Positions 37,885 to 47,582 of a stretch of DNA of 63,246 nt are shown in pieces. The stretch's first letter is position 1. Each line of letters starts with the position of its first letter. The notes beneath the pieces were generated by a model, which was not told where the DNA came from, made no database searches, and saw nothing but the letters and a program-made list of their open reading frames with translations. The translations under genes were made by a program, and so were the position numbers. Source of the stretch: [Clostridium] methylpentosum DSM 5476 (GTDB lineage Bacteria > Bacillota > Clostridia > Oscillospirales > Ruminococcaceae); assembly GCA_000158655.1 (NCBI GenBank), contig EQ973344.1, positions 101,439 through 164,684 on the forward strand, in the 5' to 3' direction.

Positions 37885-39659
37885 CTCGTTGCCCCCTCCT
37901 TCGCCACTTTCCATTGAACGGAAGTCTGATAGTCCTTCCACATGCTGCTGAAAACCCCTGTGGCCTCCGACAACTCGCGGAAACTGCCGCTTTCAGCTAT
38001 CTGCCCATCCTTCAAGACAAAGATACGGTCAGCGTGTGCCACAGTGGAAAGCCGGTGAGCGATCAGAAGAACTGTTTTTCCCTTGGAAAGTTCATTGAAT
38101 GCGGCTTGTACCCGACTTTCGTTGTCAGGGTCGGCAAAGGCGGTGGCCTCGTCGAGAATGACGATGGGAGTATCTTTGAGCATCACACGCGCGATTGCCA
38201 AGCGCTGCTGCTCGCCGCCGGACAGGTACACGCCTTTTGTGCCGATGACAGTATCCACGCCGTCGGGCAGTTTTTCCAGGATATCTGTGCACTGGGCGGA
38301 CTTCAGTGCGGCAAGCACCTCTTCCCGGCTGGCCTGCGGCCTGCCCATGCGTACATTGTCCAAAATGGAGGCCTTAATCAGCTTGCTGTCCTGAAACACA
38401 AAGGAAACCGTATTCATCAGCGTTTGCTTGGAAATATTACGCAGATCCACGCCGCCGATGCGGATCCGCCCCTGCTGGGGATCAAAAAAGCGGGAAATCA
38501 GGCTGGCGAGTGTTGTCTTTCCCCCGCCGGAGGGACCGACAAACGCCACGACCTGCCCGGGTTGGATGGAAAGGGAGATGTGCCGCAGGGCCGCCTTGTT
38601 CCCATCATAACTGAAACTGACATCCTCTACTGCAATGGAGCTGTCCTTGGGTGTCGCCGGATTTTCCGGCTCGGAAAGGGGAGCGAGGTTCAGCACACTG
38701 TCGATGCGCTGGATTGCATCGTCCACAATCATGGCGTTCTCGCTCTGAAACATGATGCGGGTTAACGTCAGCGATATAACCGGCGTGATAATGATGTAAA
38801 ACATCAGGTTGAGTAAAAATGTGTTGGTCACACCGCCCTGGGTGAACAGCAGCCCGCCTGCAATCAGAAAGACAAATACGCTGTTGATTGCGGCGGTGTA
38901 AAACAGCATTGGTGTGCGCAAATCCTTGGTGTAAGCAATGACCCATACCCCATAGCGGTCGATTGCGTCCTTAAATTTTTTAAAGGTGAAGATGGTTTGG
39001 CCAAAGGTTTTGACGACCGGAATGCCCCGCACATACTCCACCGCCTCGTTGGACATATCGCCCAGCGCGTTTTGGTATTCGGTCATTTTCTGCCGCATCT
39101 TTGCGCCGGTCATGCTCATCATGATGAGAAAACCCAGCGCTACGGGAATCAGGCTCAGCAGCCCCAGCCGCCAGTCAAAGGCGAACAGGAGCACCAGAAG
39201 ACCGCAGGGCGTGGCGATGGCACCGGCCCTGTCTGGAAGCTGGTGCGCCAAATAGGTTTCAGTCGCTGCGCTGGATTCATTGACAATTTTGCGCAGCTTT
39301 CCACTGCCGAACGCCTCCGCAACACCCAGCGGAAGCCGAACGATCTGCCGCATAGCCTGGCGGCGGATGTTGGTGGCAACGCGGAAGGCGGCCACATGGG
39401 AGCACATCAACCCGGCGATGTAAATGAGGACAGATAAGATGGCGGTCAACACAGCCATCCAGCCATTGTGGGTCAGCTCTTGGGCCATGCTGAAATCGGG
39501 GGCAACCTCCAATACTTCCCGGATGATTTTCCAGATGTACCAGAACGGGACAAGGGCGACCAGCGCGCTGAGGGCGGAGAGCACCCAAGAGGCATAGGTA
39601 AAGTACCGATGTCTTCCGGCGTATTCCATCAGCCGCGACAGATTGGATTGTTGATTCAT
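37881..39659 (-). CDS. ABC exporter half-transporter, subunit A (resident cassette)
   Basis: 592 residues, same architecture as subunit B: membrane domain then NBD with GPSGGGKTT, LSGGEQQR and IVILDEATAF. By hand count 35 of the first 46 residues match the subunit encoded at 50656 in the mobile element. RBS GGAGG. The tetR gene lies 66 bases upstream on the same strand, with a palindrome in the gap. Confidence 0.88.
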   Translation of the reverse strand: MNQQSNLSRLMEYAGRHRYFTYASWVLSALSALVALVPFWYIWKIIREVLEVAPDFSMAQELTHNGWMAVLTAILSVLIYIAGLMCSHVAAFRVATNIRRQAMRQIVRLPLGVAEAFGSGKLRKIVNESSAATETYLAHQLPDRAGAIATPCGLLVLLFAFDWRLGLLSLIPVALGFLIMMSMTGAKMRQKMTEYQNALGDMSNEAVEYVRGIPVVKTFGQTIFTFKKFKDAIDRYGVWVIAYTKDLRTPMLFYTAAINSVFVFLIAGGLLFTQGGVTNTFLLNLMFYIIITPVISLTLTRIMFQSENAMIVDDAIQRIDSVLNLAPLSEPENPATPKDSSIAVEDVSFSYDGNKAALRHISLSIQPGQVVAFVGPSGGGKTTLASLISRFFDPQQGRIRIGGVDLRNISKQTLMNTVSFVFQDSKLIKASILDNVRMGRPQASREEVLAALKSAQCTDILEKLPDGVDTVIGTKGVYLSGGEQQRLAIARVMLKDTPIVILDEATAFADPDNESRVQAAFNELSKGKTVLLIAHRLSTVAHADRIFVLKDGQIAESGSFRELSEATGVFSSMWKDYQTSVQWKVAKEGATR

Positions 39660-39685
39660 GAGAATACCTCCTTTATAAAATTGTT

Positions 39686-39736
39686 AGTTAGCAACAGCTA
39701 ACTATATGCGATAAAGAATGGAGCTTTAAAGCCCCA
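39686..39736 (-). promoter_or_regulatory. Palindrome and hairpin before the resident ABC genes
   Basis: A perfect 18-base palindrome AGTTAGC-N4-GCTAACT (39686-39703) precedes subunit A. A short hairpin around GGCTTTAAAGC lies just after the tetR stop. A weak promoter (TTAAAG, 17 bases, TATAGT, minus strand) overlaps the hairpin side. The element cassette has the same arrangement at 50511-50566. Confidence 0.6.
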
Positions 39737-40343
39737 TTACTTTTTGCCATCCTGCGGTGTAAAATTCCCGCAGGGTCTGCACGTAATCGCGTGCCTGCTC
39801 CTGCGTCATATTGTGAATGACGATTTCAAAAAAAGCGGAAAACATTCCACTGACAAGGATATGCTCCAACTGTGGGTCAATGTCCGGTACTGGATGCCCC
39901 AGCCGTCGCAGCACCTCTAAGAAGCGGTGGGTGGCGTCTACCTCGATCTCCGCCAGCGTGTGGAGAAACTGCTCATACCGCGTCCCTTCGGCGCAGCACA
40001 ACAGTAGTTGAAACGCGTTGAGGTGCTCATAGACATAGTCCACCATCCAATCCATGCATTCTCCGGAGATGTTGCCCATATTAGCGGGCTGTTCCTCAGG
40101 AGGGAGGGTGGCAAAGGTGTCCTGTGCTTTGAGAAATCGCTTCATCAAGGTATTATACGGCTCGGCCACAAGGGCGTCGAAGAGCTCTTCCTTGCTCTTG
40201 TAGTAGCCGTAAAATGCGCCGGTGGTGACGCCCGCATCCTTCACAATATTCCGCAGAGAGGCGGCGTGGAAGCCCTTGTTGAGGAACTCGCTTTCCCCGG
40301 CATCCAGAATCGCCTGTTTGGTCGTTGGTTCCATCTCCGGCAT
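39726..40343 (-). CDS. TetR-family regulator (resident ABC cassette)
   Basis: 205 residues. N-terminal HTH is clear: ASLRNIVKDAGVTTGAFYGYY. The C-terminal ligand domain has no assigned ligand. The start is ATG 40343 after AGAGGTG. It is the same length as the regulator at 49852, with near-identical recognition helix (GVTTGAFYGYY) and the same ends (AGW..VMGL versus AGW..IMGQ). It likely represses itself through the operator over its own promoter, and the ABC genes through the downstream palindrome. Confidence 0.88.
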   Translation of the reverse strand: MPEMEPTTKQAILDAGESEFLNKGFHAASLRNIVKDAGVTTGAFYGYYKSKEELFDALVAEPYNTLMKRFLKAQDTFATLPPEEQPANMGNISGECMDWMVDYVYEHLNAFQLLLCCAEGTRYEQFLHTLAEIEVDATHRFLEVLRRLGHPVPDIDPQLEHILVSGMFSAFFEIVIHNMTQEQARDYVQTLREFYTAGWQKVMGL

Positions 40344-40360
40344 ACTGTACACCTCTTTTA

Positions 40361-40414
40361 TAACAGTGTTATATAACGCTGTTACAGTATAGCGCAAATC
40401 CTTAAAAATGTCAA
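40361..40414 (-). promoter_or_regulatory. tetR promoter and 24-base operator (resident)
   Basis: On the minus strand: TTGACA (40414-40409), 17 bases, TATACT (40391-40386), then a palindrome at 40384-40361 made of TAACAGCGTTAT and ATAACACTGTTA. The operator starts just after the -10, so binding would block transcription. It matches the element operator (49810-49833) at 22 of 24 positions in the same orientation. Confidence 0.75.
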
Positions 40415-40715
40415 GCGGAAGATATATAATTTTTCACCTTTGGAGGGTAGGGGAGTATAGAATTTGCCTTGAAAACACATTACAATTAGGCTGAGTTACT
40501 TTAATTACTCCAGGTTCTCCATCGCATAGATTCTGAAAACTCCTCCTTCTCCTTGGCTAGTCCGCCTCCGCTTTCAGTTGCGTATTGTTTTGATCTGGTT
40601 TTTTACTGATAGGCAAAGCCTCCTGCTGCAGTTCAACTGCAACAGGAGGCTTTACCTGTCTCTATTTACCCGGAAATCGCCTGTATAATGCGCCTATTCA
40701 TTGGCGGTTGCTCCA
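40415..40715. other. Intergenic region with the trxB terminator
   Basis: A long stem at 40616-40653 (AAAGCCTCCTG and CAGGAGGCTTT arms with an inner TGCAGTT/AACTGCA pair) is the terminator of trxB on the minus strand. The rest of the 300 bases shows nothing recognisable. Confidence 0.75.
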
Positions 40716-41624
40716 TTAGCCGATTGTATTGATGTGACGCGCGCACTCCGTTGCTGCAACCGCTCCGTCCGACGCCGCTGTGATGAGTTGGCGCAATGAT
40801 TTTGTGCGGGTATCCCCTGCGACAAAGACACCGGGGACATTGGTTTTGCAGTCCTCCCCTGCGATGATATAGCCGGCGGGATCGAGGTTGACCCATTTTG
40901 AGAACATTCCATTGTCCGGTTTGAGTCCGATCGCAACGAATACACCGCTTACGTTGAGCTCTTTTTGTTCACCCGGACGCTGGATCGTGACCCGATTGAC
41001 CGACTGCTCTCCGCTGATCTTGACGATTTGATACCCGAGATGCAGTATGATGTTGCTGCGTTCTCGTACTTTGTCAACCGTTGTTTTGTGGGCACGGAAT
41101 TCGCTGCGGCGATGAATCAAGTGGACGTTGGTGCAGATGTTGGACAAATAGAGGGCATCCTCAAGCGCGGTATTTCCGCCGCCCGCAACACAGACGTCCT
41201 TTCCGCGATAAAAGTTCCCGTCACAGGTCGCGCAATAGGAGACACCGCGCCCTTTGAACTGCGCTTCTCCCTCGCATTCCAGTTCGCGGTGGCGCGCGCC
41301 GTTGGCGATGATAACCGTTTTTGCGAGATAGGTTTGGCTTGCAGTGGTAATCCGTTTCACACCGCGTCCAAGATCAATGGACTCAATGGACTCATAAACG
41401 ATCTCCGCACCGAGATTTTTGGCGTGATTGTAGAGGTTGTTGGCAAAATCAAAGCCGGAGATTAATTCGATGGCAGGATAGTTGACGATGTCAGGCGTGT
41501 TGATGATCTGCCCTCCGTGAATATTTTCTTCAATGACCAAAACCGACAGTCCGGCGCGCACACCGTAAACCGCAGCAGACAATCCGGCGGTTCCGGCGCC
41601 GATGATAACGATATCATATTCCAT
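40716..41624 (-). CDS. trxB: Thioredoxin-disulfide reductase
   Basis: 302 residues. FAD-binding GAGTAGLSAAVY at the N-terminus, redox pair CATC (about residue 132), NADPH-binding GGGNTALEDALYL, HRRSEFRA and the C-terminal GVFVAGDTRTKSLRQ. It reduces thioredoxin with NADPH; clostridial relatives may use ferredoxin, which this sequence cannot decide, though the HRR motif supports NADPH. ATG 41624 is 6 bases after GGAGGG. Confidence 0.95.
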   Translation of the reverse strand: MEYDIVIIGAGTAGLSAAVYGVRAGLSVLVIEENIHGGQIINTPDIVNYPAIELISGFDFANNLYNHAKNLGAEIVYESIESIDLGRGVKRITTASQTYLAKTVIIANGARHRELECEGEAQFKGRGVSYCATCDGNFYRGKDVCVAGGGNTALEDALYLSNICTNVHLIHRRSEFRAHKTTVDKVRERSNIILHLGYQIVKISGEQSVNRVTIQRPGEQKELNVSGVFVAIGLKPDNGMFSKWVNLDPAGYIIAGEDCKTNVPGVFVAGDTRTKSLRQLITAASDGAVAATECARHINTIG

Positions 41625-41754
41625 GTTGGTACCCTCCAAGCAGCTTTTTCCTCTATTATACTACAATGCGGAGGCTTTTATCAAGCGATAATTCGAGTTG
41701 GGAGCCAAAGCGACAAAAGTGGAGAAAATCCAGCTGAATTTGGCGGGCGGGAAA

Positions 41755-41982
41755 CTAACGGCAGGATTTGGGATAGGGACGCCTGTCATCCGTCCTCCCA
41801 ATCAGATAATCAACGCTTGTGGAGTAAAAATCCGCAAGCGTACAGGCCATCTCAAGCGAGAGGCCTCTTCTTCCCCGTTCGTAGGAGGCATAGGTGTAGA
41901 GCGAAACATGAAGGATTTGAGCAAGTTTCGCCTGGGTCATATCTCTGTCTTCTCTGAGGTCACGCAGTCGTTGCAGTTTCAT
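41755..41982 (-). CDS. Small XRE-family regulator
   Basis: 75 residues, almost entirely a Cro/CI-type HTH: LRDLREDRDMTQAKLAQILHVS..TYASYERGRRG, followed by a short LADFYSTSVDYLIGRTD helix typical of the family. It has no sensing domain. It diverges from nth, and a perfect 13-base inverted repeat lies between them. RBS is weak. Confidence 0.8.
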   Translation of the reverse strand: MKLQRLRDLREDRDMTQAKLAQILHVSLYTYASYERGRRGLSLEMACTLADFYSTSVDYLIGRTDDRRPYPKSCR

Positions 41983-42043
41983 TTTGTCATCACTGTACTT
42001 TCTTTTTTAAGGATTAAGTCATAATATTTACTTATTATACCAT

Positions 42044-42080
42044 ATTATTCGACAAAAATCCATTAAATTTGTCGAATAAT
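42044..42080. promoter_or_regulatory. Perfect inverted repeat between the XRE gene and nth
   Basis: ATTATTCGACAAA (42044-42056) and TTTGTCGAATAAT (42068-42080) are separated by 11 bases. The repeat lies upstream of the XRE gene's TATAAT (minus strand, about 42039-42034) and just upstream of the nth -35. It is a probable operator of the XRE protein. Confidence 0.65.
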
Positions 42081-42086
42081 CTATGA

Positions 42087-42115
42087 TTTACAGCTTTTCC
42101 GTTTTGTGGTATACT
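42087..42115 (+). promoter_or_regulatory. Promoter of nth
   Basis: TTTACA (42087-42092), a 17-base spacer and TATACT (42110-42115). Confidence 0.75.
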
Positions 42116-42147
42116 GAAACTATCCCTTTTGAATGGAGGATGTGAAT

Positions 42148-42780
42148 ATGACCAAAAAGCAGCGGGCTGCCGCCGCAGTTGAAAAACTAAAACAGCTTTA
42201 TCCCGAGGCGATCTGTTCCCTGAAGCACACAAAGCCATATGAACTTCTGCTCGCCACGAGGCTGTCCGCGCAGTGTACCGACGCGCGTGTAAATATAGTG
42301 ACCAAAACTCTTTTTGACCGCTACCGTTCGATGGAGGATTTTGCCGCGGCTGACGTCGATGAAGTCGCTGGGATCATCAGGCCGTGCGGATTGTTCAAAA
42401 CCAAGGCCAAGGACCTTGTCGGCATCTGCCAGAAGCTGCTGCTCGATTACAACGGCGTCGTCCCCGATACGATCGAAGAGCTGATTAAGCTCCCCGGTGT
42501 GGGACGCAAGACCGCCAACCTCATTGTGGGCGATGTGTACCACAAGCCGGCAGTTGTCACCGACACCCACCTGATTCGAATCAGCAACCGGCTCGGTTTG
42601 GTGGATGTCAAGGAACCCAGGAAGGTCGAGGATCAGCTGCGCAAAATTCTTCCTCCTGAGGAGAGCAATGATTTCTGTCACCGGATGGTGCACTTTGGCA
42701 GGGACACCTGCCGGGCTCGCGGTCCTAGGTGTGGGGAATGTGCGCTTGCTGACATCTGCAAATCAGCTGGAAAGCTATAA
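42148..42780 (+). CDS. nth: Endonuclease III
   Basis: 210 residues. Helix-hairpin-helix LPGVGRKTAN contains the catalytic lysine; the catalytic aspartate is in VVTDTH. The C-terminal iron-sulfur loop has C-x6-C-x2-C-x5-C (CRARGPRC, CADIC region). It excises oxidised pyrimidines and nicks abasic sites. ATG 42148 follows TGGAGG. Confidence 0.96.
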   Translation: MTKKQRAAAAVEKLKQLYPEAICSLKHTKPYELLLATRLSAQCTDARVNIVTKTLFDRYRSMEDFAAADVDEVAGIIRPCGLFKTKAKDLVGICQKLLLDYNGVVPDTIEELIKLPGVGRKTANLIVGDVYHKPAVVTDTHLIRISNRLGLVDVKEPRKVEDQLRKILPPEESNDFCHRMVHFGRDTCRARGPRCGECALADICKSAGKL

Positions 42781-42819
42781 ATGGACTTGATCCCCACATG
42801 TGGGAGAGAACTAGAGGAC

Positions 42820-42875
42820 ACACAAAATGGCTTAAACTTTGCAAAGAGCAGAGTTTAAGCCATTTTGTGTAAAAA
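42820..42875 (+). terminator. Rho-independent terminator after nth
   Basis: A 19-base stem (ACACAAAATGGCTTAAACT with its exact complement at 42852-42870) is followed by AAAAAG. With A on one side and T on the other it may work on both strands. Confidence 0.75.
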
Positions 42876-43580
42876 GCACGATTAAAATCTCCCGGTTCAA
42901 CTGGGAGTCAATAAAAATACTTTAAGTGAAAACAAGACCTCCTGTGAGAGAATAGGAGTGATTTGGCGGCCACACGATTAAAATATAGGGGAACAGCAAT
43001 CATTTCTCACAGAGAAGTTGGAATCGTGTCCGCATCGAATTATATGAAGAAATGTGAACTATAGATGTAAAAATAGACATTTAAAGTGCAACGGATATTG
43101 CTGGATACAGGAGGGAAATACGAGATAAGTCTGAAAGAATACATATACCCGATTACAGACAGCAAGGAAAGAGAAGGCAAATAAAACAGCTCTCGAGTTG
43201 AGGACAAATGTGTGATTGTCAAAACGGATTCGGTACCCCATTAGGACCTGTTTCAAACCACCTATTCAATGAGTGACTTGATTGTCACTTTGCCACAGTG
43301 AGGGGGCGAGACGGCGGCGCCAATTGGTGCAGCGTTGTACAGTTGCATGGCGCCCAGCGTTTGTGGGTCAAACCACTCAACGATGCTGAAAATAGCTGTC
43401 TGAGCTGTTTTTCAGTACTCAAATGATCTGAACTCCGCCGTTTCAACGATCAGTTGCTGCGATCTTCCCGCATTCCAGTTAAATCACCCTGCTGGAGTTT
43501 TTTGCGTAGAATACTAGGGGAGTGGCAGGGGAGAGGTGCCCCTGCCGAAATTATGACTTCTGCCATTGAGGTGATAGATT
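42876..43580. other. Degenerate intergenic region
   Basis: No credible gene. An 8-base inverted pair ACACGATT / AATCGTGT spans about 42971-43029, and CACGATTAAAAT occurs twice (about 42878 and 42972), which suggests an old mobile-element trace. A 45-codon open stretch without a start lies on the minus strand near 43275-43410. Confidence 0.35.
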
Positions 43581-44006
43581 ATGAAGAAGTGTGGGAAAAG
43601 CCCGCCGATTCCAAAAGAGATCCAGCAGCAGCTCGCGTTGATTGACCGTTCACAGTGGTTTATCGGCTTGACGATTGCTGGAATCGTACTCTCCTATTAT
43701 ACAACTGGAATTCAACGGCAGCAGCTCCTGTGCAGCGTTACCAAGGATCCCTGCTGCAAATGTCTTCCAGACCCGTTTCCTATTCAGTCGATCTCCAGTC
43801 TCATGATTATTATCGCGTTGGTTTTCTTCTACAACTTGTCTGCGGATACGCTCTGCCAATCGCCTGCCGATGCAAAGACTTGCCGTCTGAACAAGCTTGG
43901 GTACATTGCCAGCGCTCTGGTACTCGCCGCTGCTGTGATCCGTTTTTACTCATTAAACACAAGCCGCAAAACGAGGCTGGAGCAGACCGAGTTCGGTGAG
44001 ATTTAG
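43581..44006 (+). CDS. Small membrane protein next to the collagen-like locus
   Basis: 141 residues with three hydrophobic segments (about 24-42, 70-88, 106-124) and a cysteine-rich loop (CSVTKDPCCKC). No family recognised. RBS GAGGTG. It ends 19 bases before the collagen-like locus on the same strand and may have served with it, for example at the spore surface; this is only inferred from adjacency. Confidence 0.6.
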   Translation: MKKCGKSPPIPKEIQQQLALIDRSQWFIGLTIAGIVLSYYTTGIQRQQLLCSVTKDPCCKCLPDPFPIQSISSLMIIIALVFFYNLSADTLCQSPADAKTCRLNKLGYIASALVLAAAVIRFYSLNTSRKTRLEQTEFGEI

Positions 44007-44025
44007 GTTGTGAGAAGGGGGCGGG

Positions 44026-45034
44026 ATGCAAACAGAATACGAAATGCCCCCATTTAGCTGCTGCAATCATCTCTGTCCTGTTTGTTCGAAGAGGTCGACT
44101 GGCCCCATAGCGCGACCAGCCCAGCCGAGCCGCGCGGTGCAACAGGACTGTCAGGTCTGCAAGGAGCAACTGGCCCCACAGGCCCCATGCGATGCGACTG
44201 GTCCGACCAGCTCTCAGGGGACAATTGGACCGCAAGGCCAACGCGGCGTTACCGGTCCAGAGGGCACCTGCGGCGCGATCGGTCCGGCAGGTCCACAGGG
44301 AATTCAGGGTCCAATTGCCCGCAGGGAGAATCCGGCGTGCAGGGGCCGCCCGATCTCTGTGGAGCAACTGGGATTCAGGGCATTCAGAATCCCGGCCCGG
44401 CCGGACCGCCTGGCCCAGAAGGGTGTCAGGGAGCGTGAGGTGAAGCCGACCCACAAGGGCCGCAGGGATTTCAGGAGGGAAACCGGTCCGCAAGGTCCAA
44501 CCGGAACGACTGGACCCACAGGTACGACCGGCCTAACCGGCCCGCGCGGGATTGGAGGATTCAGAGGGAAAACAGGTCCTACTGAAAATACCGGTGCCAC
44601 CGGGTACAATCGGTCCTGTAGGCCGGGTTCCGAGCGATATCTTTGCGAGTTTCATCGATTTTGTCGCGCAGTTCACAAATGCCTCTTTGATTCAGATGGG
44701 AGTCTGGGTTGCAGATCCAACCGGAAATATCGTACTGACAGATCCGGCCCGAATTTCCCTTGCGCCGGGTATCTATTCCATTTTCTACGATGTTTCTGCC
44801 CTGATTTCGAAATCGACCTTTATGCAGATTACTCCTTATTATAACGGCTGCCCTCACATTGAGTATGGAATTTACTTTGCAACAGGGCCCAGCCGCTCCA
44901 GTGCATTTGACTCTGTGTCGTTTATGATCGAGGTTCCTGTCCAAACCGTTTTTAACCTGACTTACAACAGTACGGTAACAGCAACTGTAGGGACCCTGAC
45001 CATGGCGATTTTTAAACTCAGAAGGGAACTGTAA
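44026..45034 (+). pseudogene. Collagen-like Gly-X-Y repeat protein, frameshifted
   Basis: Gly-X-Y triplets rich in GPTG, GATG and GPQG run from about 44100 to 44610, followed by an intact 120-residue C-terminal domain (SDIFASFIDFVAQFTNASLIQMGVW...) like the BclA-type globular head of spore collagen-like proteins. The repeat switches frame about five times (near 44120, 44195, 44315, 44440 and 44590), so no single frame encodes the protein. N-terminal start MQTEYEM with Cys-rich CCNHLCPVC. Real decay is more likely than error, since polC and ileS are clean, but indels in repeats can also be assembly faults. Confidence 0.75.
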
Positions 45035-45697
45035 CACCTTATCAGCAGATAGGTACATTCAGGAGACGCCACAGAAACCGGCCCTCATTGCAATTGATGA
45101 TTGTGGAATATACTTGACCGTTCTGTTTGGTTTAGATTGCCGTCTGCAGCAGGACCGATGCAGGAGAATCAGCAGTGTAAACTGCATCAGACGTTCGCGA
45201 ATAAAAACACCCGCCTGCTTGTCTACAGGCGGGTGTTGTCGCTTGAGCGATGCTAAAACCCGGGTTCAGTCAATCTTCTTGACATTGGACCTGCTTTGTA
45301 TAATGGCCGCAGAAATTTTTGCTAAAAATACAGTTTTATTATTGGCTATTCCAACATGTCTATCCCGTTTTTTAGCACAGGTAACGTCAAGTTCTATCAT
45401 TCTGTTTTATGTACTTTGGTCTAGAGATTTTTTAAATATTTATGCAGAATAGACAATCTCGCACAAAAACTGTCCAATTTATCCCAAATTATGACGCGCT
45501 ATTTTTCTCGTTGTTTTATATAATTAATCTAACCGATTTTTGTACTTATTGTTATTCTTTTCTATTTATATCAAATTAATTGATAAAACACATAGAAAGA
45601 ATAGCAACTGAAATGGAAAAATAGAAAAAATGCAGGGGAATAGTTGTTTCAAAAGGCAATTTGCTTTTTAAATAAAGTAAAAGATGGAGGTTTCAGA
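45035..45697. other. Intergenic region before the fucosidase gene
   Basis: A stem AACACCCGCCTG / CAGGCGGGTGTT (45207-45238) terminates or isolates the collagen-like locus; no strong T run follows. The rest, especially 45420-45640, is very AT-rich and probably holds the fucosidase promoter, which I cannot pin down. Confidence 0.5.
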
Positions 45698-47506
45698 ATG
45701 GAAAGAAGAACATGGAAAGGCAAGCGCATCGTTGCAGCGGTTCTCGCAGCAGCGGTAGGTCTACAGATGACGGTGACCGCACTCGCACAGGTACCGCTTT
45801 CTGGAGAACCGTCTGCTCTGGCGCTTTCGTCATCCGTCCAAAAGGAGCTCAAGCTCTGGTACGATGAGCCAGCGCCCAACAGCACAGACGGCTGGGAAAA
45901 ATGGTCGCTACCGCTCGGCTGCGGTTACATGGGGGCCAACGTGTTTGGTAGAACCGACAGCGAACGGATCCAGATCACCGAGAATAGCCTGGCAAACCCT
46001 TATGGCACAGGCAGTTCAAGCTTCCGCCGGGGACTCAACAACTTCTCCGAGACGTACATTGACTTTAACCACAGCGATCCCACAAACTACACCCGTGACC
46101 TCAGCCTCAACGACTCGGTTGCGCATGTGCAGTACGATTATGATGGGGTGACCTACAACCGCGAATATTTCACAAGCTATCCCGACAAAATCATGGCGGT
46201 CAAACTCACTGCTTCGGAAGCGGGCAAGCTCTCGTTTACCCTGCGTCCGACAATCCCCTATATTAAAGACTACAACACCACGCCTGGTGACGGCATGGGC
46301 AAAAGCGGCAGTGTCACTGCAGAGGGAGACACTATCACCCTCAGTGGAAACATGCACTATTACGACATCGATTTCGAAGGGCAATACAAAGTCATTCCAA
46401 CTGGCGGCAGGATGACAGCGCAGAACGACGACAACGGCGAAAACGGAACCATCACCGTTTCAAATGCAGACAGCGCGGTCATCCTGATAGCAGTCGGCAC
46501 CAATTACATCATGCAGCCGGATGTCTTTACCCTTCCGGCCAAGGAAAAACTCGCCAACAACCCTCATCCACATGAGAAGGTGAGCAAAATTATCAGCGAC
46601 GCCTCCGCGAAGAGCTATGACGAGCTGTTCAGTGCGCACAAGGCGGATTACCAGGAGTACTTCAACCGGGTCAACCTCAACCTCGGCGGAGAAATTCCCT
46701 CGGTTACAACCGACCAGCTGCTGAGCCAGTACAAAAAGGGGACCTACAATCCCTATCTGGAAGAACTTTACTTCCAGTACGGCCGCTACCTGCTGATCTG
46801 CTCCTCCCGCGAGGGATGCCTCCCGGCGAACCTGCAGGGCATCTGGAACGTTTACGACAGCTCCCCCTGGAGCGCGGGCTACTGGCACAACATCAACGTG
46901 CAGATGAACTACTGGCCTGCGTTTAACACCAACCTAGCGGAAATGTTTGAGTCCTATGCGGACTTCAACGAGTCGTTCCGCACAGCGGCGCAGAAAAATG
47001 CGGACAAATACCTCACCGACATCAAATCACCGCTGATTGCAGAGACAGGCACCGGAGAAAATGGCTGGGCGGTCGGCACCGGCGTGCGCCCCTACGACGT
47101 GGGTGGCCCCTCGGCGGGCGGACACTCCGGCCCGGGCACCGGCGGCTTTACCACCAAGCTCTTCTGGGATTACTATGACTTCACACAGGACGACACCATC
47201 CTTTCAGAGCACACCTATCCGGCAATCGCCGGCATGGCGAAGTTCCTTTCAAAAACTCTGATCGAACAGGACGACAAGCTCCTTGTCTATCCCTCGGCTT
47301 CTCCTGAAAATGCGAACAACAAACAGACCACTGGCTGTGCATTTGACCAGCAGATGGTGTATGAAAACCACGCGGATCTGATCAAAGCGGCTCAGCTGCT
47401 CGGCAAAGAGGACGATGCAATTGCACAGCTTGCAGCGGAACAGGTGGACAAGCTCGATCCTGTTGTTGTCGGCTATTCCGGGCAGGTCAAAGAGTACCGT
47501 GAGGAG

Positions 47507-47535
47507 AAATGTTTACGGTTAGAGGGAAGTAATTT
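47507..47535. repeat. Left end of mobile element: AA core and inverted repeat
   Basis: AA core at 47507-47508, three bases, then the terminal repeat 47512-47535 beginning TTTACGGT. It pairs with the right end at 19 of 24 positions, with the same 3-base distance to the core. Confidence 0.75.
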
Positions 47536-47544
47536 CAGATTAGG

Positions 47545-47582
47545 CGGTATAGCCCCGATTACAAGGGCTGTACCGTCTTTTT
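47545..47582 (+). terminator. Inward-facing terminator at the element's left end
   Basis: CGGTATAGCCC pairs with GGGCTGTACCG and is followed by TCTTTTT on the plus strand. It would stop transcripts coming from the fucosidase promoter before they run antisense into the recombinase gene. Confidence 0.75.

Noticed and set aside
43275-43410. Minus-strand open stretch of about 45 codons (…VEWFDPQTLGAMQLYNAAP…)
   Set aside because: It looks protein-like but has no start codon or RBS and no recognised family. It could be a gene relic.
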